A DNA stretch of 12,951 bases, from contig JAEZIT010000051.1 of the NCBI GenBank assembly GCA_023436495.1, positions 1 through 12,951 on the forward strand. The letters run 5' to 3'. Each line of letters starts with the position of its first letter. Positions within the stretch are counted from its first letter, which is position 1. Made by a program: the position numbers and the translations under genes. The DNA is from Acidobacteriota bacterium. GTDB taxonomy: Bacteria; Acidobacteriota; Blastocatellia; Pyrinomonadales; Pyrinomonadaceae. Shown here piece after piece: positions 6,465-12,348 of the stretch. The notes below the pieces were generated by a model that ran no database searches, was not told where the DNA came from, and saw only the letters and a program-made list of their open reading frames with translations.

Positions 6465-7310
6465 ATGGCATACTGGCAAACATCGCGGCGGCAATTGCCA
6501 CTGGGAAAAGCGGTCGTCATGGGCATACTCAATGTTACGCCCGATAGCTTTTCCGATGGCGGAGCATACACGGGCGTGGATGCCGCTCTGAAACGCGCCG
6601 AGGTCTTAATAAATGAGGGCGCGGCGATCCTAGACATCGGCGGCGAGTCGACAAGGCCGAAGAGCGGCCGTATAACCGAGCAGGAAGAGATCCAACGCGT
6701 CATTCCGATCGTCGAAGCCATCGCATCCCGGTTCGACATACCAATATCCGTAGATACTACAAGGGGAACTGTCGCCCATCGTTCGTTAGAGGCAGGAGCG
6801 GAGATCGTGAATGATATTTCGGCGTTGCGATTTGATGAAGATCTGGCAGGGGTCGTAGGACGTGCCGGCGCGGGGCTCGTTCTCATGCATTCGCTCGGCG
6901 ATTTTGAGACAATGCATCGGCAGCCGCCGGTCGATGATATTCTCGCCGAGGAGACAGCGTATTTTTCTCGTGCCGTCGAAATTGCCGTCGAACACGGCAT
7001 CGGCCGCGAACAGATCGTTTTGGATGTCGGGATAGGTTTCAGTAAATCGCTTGAACAGAATTTAGAATTGCTCGCGAAAATTGATAAGATTTCTCTAAGC
7101 TTTCTCGAATTTCCCTTGCTCGCAGGAACGTCACGTAAATCCTTCATCGGACGCGTCAGTGGTGAGGAATCGCCCGTTGAGAGGCTTGGTGGAAGCGTCG
7201 CGAGTGCTGCTATCGCGGTCTGGAACGGCGCAAAGATCGTACGGGCACACGAGGTAAAAGAGACCGTCCAGGCCTTAGCAGTCGTCGAAGCGATCCGTGA
7301 TCAAATATGA
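6465..7310 (+). CDS. folP: Dihydropteroate synthase
   Basis: FolP condenses 6-hydroxymethyl-dihydropterin diphosphate with p-aminobenzoate to make dihydropteroate for folate synthesis; it is the sulfonamide target. The 281 residues form a TIM barrel. Visible blocks are MGILNVTPDSFSDGG (19-33), GGESTRP (59-65), SVDTT (95-99), NDIS (116-119), GTSRKSFIG (221-229) and RAHEV (260-264). Residues corresponding to the E. coli active site (Asn22, Asp96, Asn115, Asp185, Lys221, Arg255, His257) are all present. Two loops differ from the usual form: DVGIGFSKS instead of DPGIGFGKT, and MHSLG instead of MHMRG. The ATG at 6465 is preferred to a TTG one codon earlier; neither has a Shine-Dalgarno sequence. 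The stop overlaps the lptE start (ATGA), so folP and lptE are translationally coupled. No promoter is evident between the terminator and the start. Confidence 0.96.
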   Translation: MAYWQTSRRQLPLGKAVVMGILNVTPDSFSDGGAYTGVDAALKRAEVLINEGAAILDIGGESTRPKSGRITEQEEIQRVIPIVEAIASRFDIPISVDTTRGTVAHRSLEAGAEIVNDISALRFDEDLAGVVGRAGAGLVLMHSLGDFETMHRQPPVDDILAEETAYFSRAVEIAVEHGIGREQIVLDVGIGFSKSLEQNLELLAKIDKISLSFLEFPLLAGTSRKSFIGRVSGEESPVERLGGSVASAAIAVWNGAKIVRAHEVKETVQALAVVEAIRDQI

Positions 7311-7858
7311 AAATTGTCCGATCGATACTTGTCATCTCATTATTTTTACTGGTCACCGGCTTTACCGAATGCTATAAACCGGTTACCGGATCAGGCTTAC
7401 CGAAAGGCATTAAAACTGTTGCCGTCTCGGCATTTCAGTTTGAAGCTCGGGGAATGCGATATCGCGTCGAGTCTCGGTTTACCGAGGCCGTTGCACGGGA
7501 GATCATCCGACGCGGCAATGGCCTTAAGGTGCAGGGGCGAACGGAAGGAGCCGACGCCGCCGTCGAAGGCACCATCCGGGACTTCAGCTTTACAGGCGTT
7601 TTGCTGGATCGCGAAGGACGCGCCCGCGTGTATGAAGTGACGATAGTCTCTGCCGTAACGGTTCGTGACCTAAAACAGAATAAGATACTTTACGACAACC
7701 AGAATCTTATCTTTCGTGATTCCTACGAGTTTTCCGAAGACCCACGTTCGTTCTTTAACGAAGAAGATCCCGCGGTGGAGCGAATGGCACGCGCGTTTTC
7801 TGAATCGGTTGTTTCGACAATAGTTAACGCTATGGGAGTGCGGGAAGAAAAGAAGTAA
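7307..7858 (+). CDS. lptE: LPS-assembly lipoprotein LptE-like protein
   Basis: LptE is an outer-membrane lipoprotein that plugs the LptD barrel and helps place lipopolysaccharide in the outer leaflet. This 183-residue protein has a basic start, a hydrophobic signal core (residues about 6-18) and a single cysteine at residue 22. The family pattern then follows: LPKGIKTVAVSAF, a helix VESRFTEAVAREIIRR, the strand DAAVEGTIRDFSFTG, and a C-terminal helix containing ERMARAFSESVVSTIVNAM. The residues before Cys22 are Phe-Thr-Glu, which is not a proper lipobox (normally Leu-Ala/Ser-Gly/Ala-Cys), so lipidation is uncertain. The usual CGY after the signal is CYK here. The start overlaps the folP stop by 4 bases. 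The family is weakly conserved, so the call rests on overall layout and signal peptide; it fits a Gram-negative host. Confidence 0.75.
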   Translation: MKIVRSILVISLFLLVTGFTECYKPVTGSGLPKGIKTVAVSAFQFEARGMRYRVESRFTEAVAREIIRRGNGLKVQGRTEGADAAVEGTIRDFSFTGVLLDREGRARVYEVTIVSAVTVRDLKQNKILYDNQNLIFRDSYEFSEDPRSFFNEEDPAVERMARAFSESVVSTIVNAMGVREEKK

Positions 7859-7875
7859 GAAAGGCACCAGCGGTT

Positions 7876-8919
7876 ATGAAGGCTTTAAAACGCGAAGAAC
7901 TCAGGGAAAGGTTGAAAAGACGTGAATTTTCGCCTGTATATGTATTGTTCGGCCCCGAGACATATCTCCGCGATCTTGCCGCCAAAGCAATTGCAGACCT
8001 GTCATTTTCGCCCGGCGACCTAAGGGAATTCAACGAAACAGAATTTAGCCTGGCATCGGGCGATCGGCTCCAGGAAGCTCTCGCCGCAGCACGGCAGCTG
8101 CCGATGATGGCCCCGAAACGGGTTGTCACAATAACCGACGTTCGCATTGGAGCCTCGGCGGCGCGGGACACATTGAAGGACCATCACGAAAAGGCGGTCG
8201 AAGCGTACCTCCAAGATCCATCCGAAACGTCGATCGTAATATTTGTGGCCGATGAATTGAACGGTGTTCGAAAGATGTCGAAGCTGCTTACGCAGCACGC
8301 CGTTGCGGTAGAGTTCAGCACGCTCGGGGACGGCGAACTTGTCAATTGGGCAAGAACCAAAGTCCACGAACGCGGGTCCGAGATTGGCGAAAGGGACTTG
8401 CGCGAATTGATCGGTCTTGTCGGAAGCGATGTTCGCAGCTTGACCAACGAGATAGAAAAATTGTCCACTGCCGCGTTGCCGGAAAAACAGATCACCGGCG
8501 AACTTATCTACGGTCTCGTTGCCAATACGCGAGAGCTTACGAATTTTGAGCTGACCGACCATCTGCTCGCAGGCCGAAAAACGAAGGCGATGGAGATATT
8601 GAAGAAGATCCTCGATGACGGAGCGGAGCCGCTCGCACTTCTGGGGCTTGTCGCATACAATTTTCGACGCCTGATCATGGCTAAAGAGCTGATGCAACAG
8701 GGTGTTGACCGCCGCGAAGTGGCGTCTGTACTGAAGATGCGTTACGACGACCGGGAACCATTTCTCGCTGCGGCGCGGCGCTCTGACATGGCGAAACTGG
8801 TCGCAATAATCGAGAACCTGACAAAAACGGACCTGGCGATCAAAACGTCAGTAGGTGGCGGTCCGGCCGGAGCCCGTATGCAGATCGAAACACTGATCTG
8901 CCGCGCCGCGACGTTATAG
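7876..8919 (+). CDS. holA: DNA polymerase III, delta subunit
   Basis: The delta subunit is the clamp-loader arm that opens the beta sliding clamp during chromosome replication. The 347-residue length is typical. The N-terminal domain has VYVLFGPETYLRD (residues 21-33), matching the VYLL-G-E-FL pattern of HolA. The middle domain has LIGLVGSDVRSLTNEIEKLS, matching the conserved Gly-Asp-Leu-x-x-Leu-x-Asn-Glu-Ile-Glu-Lys-Leu motif. The C-terminal helical collar is recognisable (LTDHLLAGRKTKAMEILKKI, then LGLVAYNFRRLIMAKEL). The Walker A lysine is absent, as expected for this subunit. The ATG at 7876 follows lptE by 17 bases with a modest AAAGG 11 bases upstream. The lptE-holA order is common in Gram-negative bacteria and supports both calls. 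It is the last gene of the plus-strand block and converges on the zinc-ribbon gene. Confidence 0.94.
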   Translation: MKALKREELRERLKRREFSPVYVLFGPETYLRDLAAKAIADLSFSPGDLREFNETEFSLASGDRLQEALAAARQLPMMAPKRVVTITDVRIGASAARDTLKDHHEKAVEAYLQDPSETSIVIFVADELNGVRKMSKLLTQHAVAVEFSTLGDGELVNWARTKVHERGSEIGERDLRELIGLVGSDVRSLTNEIEKLSTAALPEKQITGELIYGLVANTRELTNFELTDHLLAGRKTKAMEILKKILDDGAEPLALLGLVAYNFRRLIMAKELMQQGVDRREVASVLKMRYDDREPFLAAARRSDMAKLVAIIENLTKTDLAIKTSVGGGPAGARMQIETLICRAATL

Positions 8920-8950
8920 CTATTTGATCCAATAGGCGAATATTGCCTTC

Positions 8951-8984
8951 TTTAAAAGAAAAACGGGCAGGCATACCCTACCCG
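8951..8984 (-). terminator. Intrinsic terminator of the pilT/zinc-ribbon unit
   Basis: On the minus strand an 8-bp stem with one G-U pair and a 5-nt loop (8964-8984) is followed by TTTTTCTTTT (8954-8963). It lies about 40 nt after the stop of the zinc-ribbon gene. In the plus direction the stem has a C-A mismatch and no T-run follows, so it should act on the minus-strand unit only. Confidence 0.75.
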
Positions 8985-9025
8985 GCGAACTGGATTCGAT
9001 CTAGAAATTAGCCTGGGAAGGGCTT

Positions 9026-9754
9026 CTAAATCGATTCCAATTCGAGAGCTCGATTAAAATAATGATACAGATCGTTAAAATCCTGCAGCGCCCGGTTCAA
9101 GATAAGCGGTAGCTGCGGCACATCTGCAGTATTCACGATGAGGTTAAGATTTCGAACGAAAGCATCGTGGGCGTTCATTGTCGTTCCGTCATCTTCGAGT
9201 GAAACAAGGTACACACGGCGGCGCTCTGACGAGTACATTGCGTTGGCTTTTTGAACGATCGTTGCCGCACCGCCGAATTCCGCAGCAAAATCCGGCGAAA
9301 ATATTAATACTCCCGTTTTTCCGTCACGAAGCCTTTCATTTGCCTGGGCCGGCGTTTGAGCAATATAAACTTTATATCCTGCTTCAGTAAGGAGTTTTGA
9401 TACCTGTTCGCATTTTTGGCCGAGACATAAAAGGACCCTTCGCGGCTTTTCGTTAGGGTCATCGGAAGAGTCGAAGCCCTTCTTTTCATGCTGCAGCGCT
9501 GTAAGAAGGGAACGTAAAGCATTGTTTATCTGGAATTCAGATTCACGAGCAGCAAATTGGTCCGAGCCCGATGCCGCCGGTGCTGCCTGATTTGCCGCGA
9601 GCTGTTGGACCGTCGAATGCAGTTGGCCGTTGGCGCCTTTCTCAGCACGCAGCAGGTTTTGGCAGCGAGGACATCTGACGGTGAACTTGCCGTTAGGGAT
9701 CTTAGCCTCGTCAAGCTGTAATGAAACTGAGCAACTATCGCAGCGAATGATCAT
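9026..9754 (-). CDS. MJ0042-type zinc-ribbon protein with a receiver-like C-terminal domain
   Basis: This 242-residue protein is soluble, with no signal peptide or membrane helix. It opens with a zinc ribbon: Cys5-x-x-Cys8 and Cys28-x-x-Cys31, in IRCDSCS and VRCPRCQ, fitting the MJ0042 finger family. A low-complexity Gln/Ala linker (about 45-70) and a helical stretch (about 72-92) follow. Residues about 104-235 alternate strand and helix like a response-regulator receiver (strands at RRVLLCLG, YKVYIAQ, TGVLIFSPDF, RRVYLVSLE). It lacks the acidic pair after strand 1, and strand 3 reads IFSPDF with no clear phospho-acceptor Asp. It is therefore best called a pseudo-receiver. It probably forms one transcription unit with pilT, 70 bases upstream, and is closed by its own terminator. 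A role in type IV pilus control is inference from location; the molecular function is unknown. The ATG at 9754 has no Shine-Dalgarno sequence. Confidence 0.85.
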   Translation of the reverse strand: MIIRCDSCSVSLQLDEAKIPNGKFTVRCPRCQNLLRAEKGANGQLHSTVQQLAANQAAPAASGSDQFAARESEFQINNALRSLLTALQHEKKGFDSSDDPNEKPRRVLLCLGQKCEQVSKLLTEAGYKVYIAQTPAQANERLRDGKTGVLIFSPDFAAEFGGAATIVQKANAMYSSERRRVYLVSLEDDGTTMNAHDAFVRNLNLIVNTADVPQLPLILNRALQDFNDLYHYFNRALELESI

Positions 9755-9824
9755 ATCGGTCTGGCCGGAATTATCGGCGGAGCAAGAAGATTAGTATCTT
9801 GGACAATAACGAACTTGCAGAGGG

Positions 9825-11027
9825 CTACTCGATCATATCCAGTACGGACGATGTCTTTGGGGATTGGGCAGGAGGCACGGCACTTGCCGACATCGATTGG
9901 GGCCGGCCCGCGTTCGCGTAGTCTTCGGTCGAAGCCAGCCCGCGAAGCTGCAGAAGCAGATTGTTTTGGTTTGTAGCGAATGACAATCCGTCTTCAAACG
10001 AGATCATCTTGCTTTCGATCATTTTTCGTATGACCGAATCAAAGTCCTGCATTCCGTCGATCTCCCCGTCACGAATCGCATCTAAAAGTGTCTTACCTTC
10101 ACTTTCGCCCTTTTCGATATACTCTCTGGTACGCGGATTCGATTTAAGTATCTCGACCGCGGCAATTCGGCCTTTGCCGTCGGCTCGCGGTACAAGCCGT
10201 TGAGAGATAATAAACCTGAAAGTTTGGGCGAGCCGTGTACGTATGATCCTTTCCTCGTTCTTCGGGTAAAGGCCGATAATTCGGTCAATCGTCTTTGATG
10301 CGTCGATCGTATGTAAAGTGGAGAGCACCAAGTGCCCTGTTTCCGCTGCTTCAAGGGCGATCTCTGCCGTTTCAAGGTCGCGCATTTCGCCGACGAGAAT
10401 CACCTTCGGTGCCTGTCGAAGGGCGGCGCGCAGGGCAGACGCAAAATCCTTGGTGTCGGTCCCGAGCTCTCGCTGGTTGATCGTGGATTTCTTATGGTTA
10501 TGAAGAAATTCGATCGGGTCCTCGATCGTAACAATGTGATAAGCCTTTGTCTCATTGATGCGATCAATGATCGCGGCCAGTGTCGAACTCTTTCCTGAAC
10601 CGGTCGGCCCCGTCAGAAGCACGACGCCATTGCGAATATCAGCGATCTCCTTAAGATGTTGCGGAAGGTTAAGTGCTTCGAAACTAGGGATCTCAGTCGG
10701 GATGACGCGCATCACGATCGAGTATGAATTGCGCTGCTGAAAAATATTTACGCGGAATCTGCATTTGCCCGGAAGGGCGTAGCTCAAATCCGCCGTACGA
10801 TGTCTCGCTAGCTGGGCAGCGGCTTCGGGATTGTCCCGAAGGATCGACATTGCGATCATTTCCGTTTGGAACGACGAGAGTTTTCCGAGCCCAAGCGGCG
10901 AGGCCGAATAAAGTACGCCGTTGATCTCGACCTGCGGCGTCTGGCCGCAGGAAAAGTTCAGGTCGCTGACATTTTCGGAAATGTGCAGCATCTGCTCAAT
11001 TATGGGTGCTACATCAAGCAAGCTCAT
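9825..11027 (-). CDS. pilT: PilT-family type IV pilus retraction ATPase
   Basis: PilT-like hexameric ATPases sit at the cytoplasmic base of type IV pili and power fibre retraction. The 400 residues show Walker A GPTGSGKSS (140-148), the Asp box YHIVTIEDPIEF (163-174), Walker B VILVGEMRD (209-217) and the His box ending GHLVLSTLHT (231-240). The N-terminal PAS-like domain has SDLNFSCGQTPQVEINGVL, the counterpart of the family's SDLH motif with Asn for His. The AIRNLIRE motif needed for retraction in some PilTs appears only as TREYIEKGE (300-308). After about residue 365 an extra Ser/Pro/Ala-rich tail ends in SSVLDMIE. It could be a PilT paralogue rather than the main retraction motor. The ATG at 11027 has GGGAG 11 bases upstream. 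The gene has a candidate promoter and is followed by the zinc-ribbon gene. No other pilus gene is in view. Confidence 0.92.
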   Translation of the reverse strand: MSLLDVAPIIEQMLHISENVSDLNFSCGQTPQVEINGVLYSASPLGLGKLSSFQTEMIAMSILRDNPEAAAQLARHRTADLSYALPGKCRFRVNIFQQRNSYSIVMRVIPTEIPSFEALNLPQHLKEIADIRNGVVLLTGPTGSGKSSTLAAIIDRINETKAYHIVTIEDPIEFLHNHKKSTINQRELGTDTKDFASALRAALRQAPKVILVGEMRDLETAEIALEAAETGHLVLSTLHTIDASKTIDRIIGLYPKNEERIIRTRLAQTFRFIISQRLVPRADGKGRIAAVEILKSNPRTREYIEKGESEGKTLLDAIRDGEIDGMQDFDSVIRKMIESKMISFEDGLSFATNQNNLLLQLRGLASTEDYANAGRPQSMSASAVPPAQSPKTSSVLDMIE

Positions 11028-11116
11028 CTAATGGAGAACTCCCGTATGTTATTAAGGAAGGAAGGTTTAGACTTGGGCGTCGGCAGGCGGGTTTTGGTGT
11101 ACCCGTCGCAGGAACA

Positions 11117-11146
11117 ATTATCACTCAGTCCGTATAAGAATTGCAA
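11117..11146 (-). promoter_or_regulatory. Candidate promoter of the pilT unit
   Basis: On the minus strand TTGCAA (11141-11146, four of six matches to TTGACA) and GATAAT (11117-11122, five of six matches to TATAAT) are 18 bases apart. They lie in the gap between the thiE stop and pilT. Transcription would begin near 11110, giving a leader of about 80 nt. With the terminator at 8951-8984, this would delimit a pilT/zinc-ribbon operon separate from queA-rimI-thiE. Confidence 0.5.
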
Positions 11147-11154
11147 GACATTTT

Positions 11155-11781
11155 TTATAAATTGTTTACAATGTTTAACAATCGGCGAAAATTTACAGAA
11201 ATGTCCCCTTGGAGAATATTGCCGATAATCGCGGCCGAGTCTGCTCCGGAACGGAAAACATCGACGATATTCCCGTCGTTAATACCACCTATCGCCACAA
11301 TGGGAAGTGCCGTAACTACTTTGCAAACAGCATTTAAGCCGGCCAGCCCAACCGTGGCATCTGGGTTCTCTTTTGACGACGTGGGAAATATAGGGCCTAT
11401 AGCGATATAGTCGATCGGCAACGAGGCTGCAGCGACCGCTTGTTCGACCGAGTGGGTCGAAAATCCTATGATTGCTTCGTTTCCAAGCAGTTGCCGGGCA
11501 GCATCAGGAGGCAGATCGTCTTGGCCAAGATGCAATCCGGCGACGCCATTCGCAAGGGCAACATCGGCTCGATCGTTTACGATCAGGCGGGCCTGTGAGT
11601 TTTTAACTAAATTTGCTGCGTCCTTTACCGCCTTGTGAAGATCGATCGCTGGGGCAGACTTTTCGCGGATCTGAATGAGTTCGGCTCCGGCGTCGATCAG
11701 GCGGCGCACCTGTTCGGCATGATCTAAGCCGGAGAGACGGGTGTCGGTGATCGGGCAGATCTTTGGCAGTAAAAGCTTCAA
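11155..11781 (-). CDS. thiE: Thiamine-phosphate synthase
   Basis: ThiE couples hydroxymethylpyrimidine diphosphate with thiazole phosphate to make thiamine monophosphate. It is a cytoplasmic TIM-barrel enzyme. From the chosen start it has 208 residues, the normal size. Visible motifs are ITDTRLSG (11-18), LIQIREK (35-41), LIVNDRADVALANGVAGLHL, GQDDLPPDAAR, IGFSTHS, YIAIGPIFPTSSK and IVAIGGI, covering the pyrophosphate and pyrimidine binding sites. There is no ATG near the N-terminus. The TTG at 11781 overlaps the rimI stop (TTGA) and places PKICPITD where ThiE proteins begin. A longer TTG start at 11832 would add 17 residues and overlap rimI by 55 bases. Neither start has a good Shine-Dalgarno sequence, so coupling to rimI is likely. 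No other thiamine gene is near, and I saw no thiamine riboswitch upstream. Confidence 0.92.
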   Translation of the reverse strand: MKLLLPKICPITDTRLSGLDHAEQVRRLIDAGAELIQIREKSAPAIDLHKAVKDAANLVKNSQARLIVNDRADVALANGVAGLHLGQDDLPPDAARQLLGNEAIIGFSTHSVEQAVAAASLPIDYIAIGPIFPTSSKENPDATVGLAGLNAVCKVVTALPIVAIGGINDGNIVDVFRSGADSAAIIGNILQGDISVNFRRLLNIVNNL

Positions 11782-12335
11782 ATCTGGTACAGTCGCTCCG
11801 GCGGCGTGAGAGATTTCATCATCAGAAAACAATCTTCGCCGTTATTGTAATAATTACGGACCCGTTGAACGGCCGAGTATCCGAGTTGGCGATAGAGCGT
11901 CTGCGCCGCGACGTTGCTTACGCGGACCTCGAGCATTACTGTGCTCGAACCCTTTTTACAAAGCATTGACTCCGCATGGGTTAAGAGCGAAGCGGCGATG
12001 CCGCGGCGGCGGTGTTCAGGTGCTACCCCAATCGTCGTAAGGTGAGCGGCGCCATTGTCGTTGACCATTACGAAGATGAATCCGACAATTTCGCCTGTCG
12101 GCGTAACGGCCTGATAACTAAGCGTTTGCGGTTCATGCAGCAGATACGAAAAGGTGTGTTTCGTGTAGCTGTCGCCGTTTTGAAAACATCGTATGTTGAG
12201 ACGAAGGACCTCCCTCAGGTTTGCGTCGGTCAGCAGGCGAATCTCATATGAGGTTGGCGGAGCCGGCATGACCACCTCCGGTTCGGCTTCCTGCGGCGCC
12301 ACGAACAGATTTCGGATGGACTGAAGTACGGCCAT
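11778..12335 (-). CDS. rimI: GNAT-family N-acetyltransferase, RimI-like
   Basis: This 185-residue GNAT enzyme probably acetylates a protein N-terminus from acetyl-CoA; E. coli RimI does so on ribosomal protein S18. The acetyl-CoA binding loop reads VAPEHRRRGIAASLL, after the strand ending AAHLTTIGV. The RimI-type C-terminal block is present: LEVRVSNVAAQTLYRQLGY, then RVRNYYNNGEDCFLMMK with the conserved Arg and Tyr-Tyr. The catalytic domain starts only near residue 30; an Ala/Pro/Glu-rich lead of about 28 residues precedes it. The ATG at 12335 lies 13 bases after the queA stop without a Shine-Dalgarno sequence. An in-frame ATG at 12269 has an excellent one and would give 163 residues, closer to the usual RimI length. 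I kept the longer form because the extra stretch has coding-like codon use. The real substrate is unproven. Confidence 0.82.
   Translation of the reverse strand: MAVLQSIRNLFVAPQEAEPEVVMPAPPTSYEIRLLTDANLREVLRLNIRCFQNGDSYTKHTFSYLLHEPQTLSYQAVTPTGEIVGFIFVMVNDNGAAHLTTIGVAPEHRRRGIAASLLTHAESMLCKKGSSTVMLEVRVSNVAAQTLYRQLGYSAVQRVRNYYNNGEDCFLMMKSLTPPERLYQI
12274..12279 (-). promoter_or_regulatory. Shine-Dalgarno-like site favouring an internal start in rimI
   Basis: On the minus strand GGAGGT lies 4 bases before an in-frame ATG at 12269 (Met23 of the long form). It is one of only two very strong matches I saw near start codons in this window. It may mark the true rimI start, or it may be a chance Glu-Val codon pair. 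Confidence 0.4.
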
Positions 12336-12348
12336 AACGTTACGATGC

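Noticed and set aside
8020..8697. Open frame on the minus strand inside holA (225 codons)
   Set aside because: It is antisense to a recognised HolA and has no recognisable domain or start signal.
8934..8953. Possible terminator for holA (AGGC/GCCT hairpin followed by TTCTTT)
   Set aside because: The stem is only 4 bp and the T-run is interrupted, so it is too weak to call. The good hairpin nearby faces the minus strand.
9755..9824. Promoter between pilT and the zinc-ribbon gene
   Set aside because: GATAAT and TACTAAT-like -10 matches exist, but no acceptable -35 lies at the right distance, so cotranscription with pilT is the simpler reading.
11162..11181. TTGTT and AACAA inverted ends near the thiE stop
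   Set aside because: Only 5 bases pair and the DNA is AT-rich. It lies inside the end of thiE and has no terminator features in either direction.
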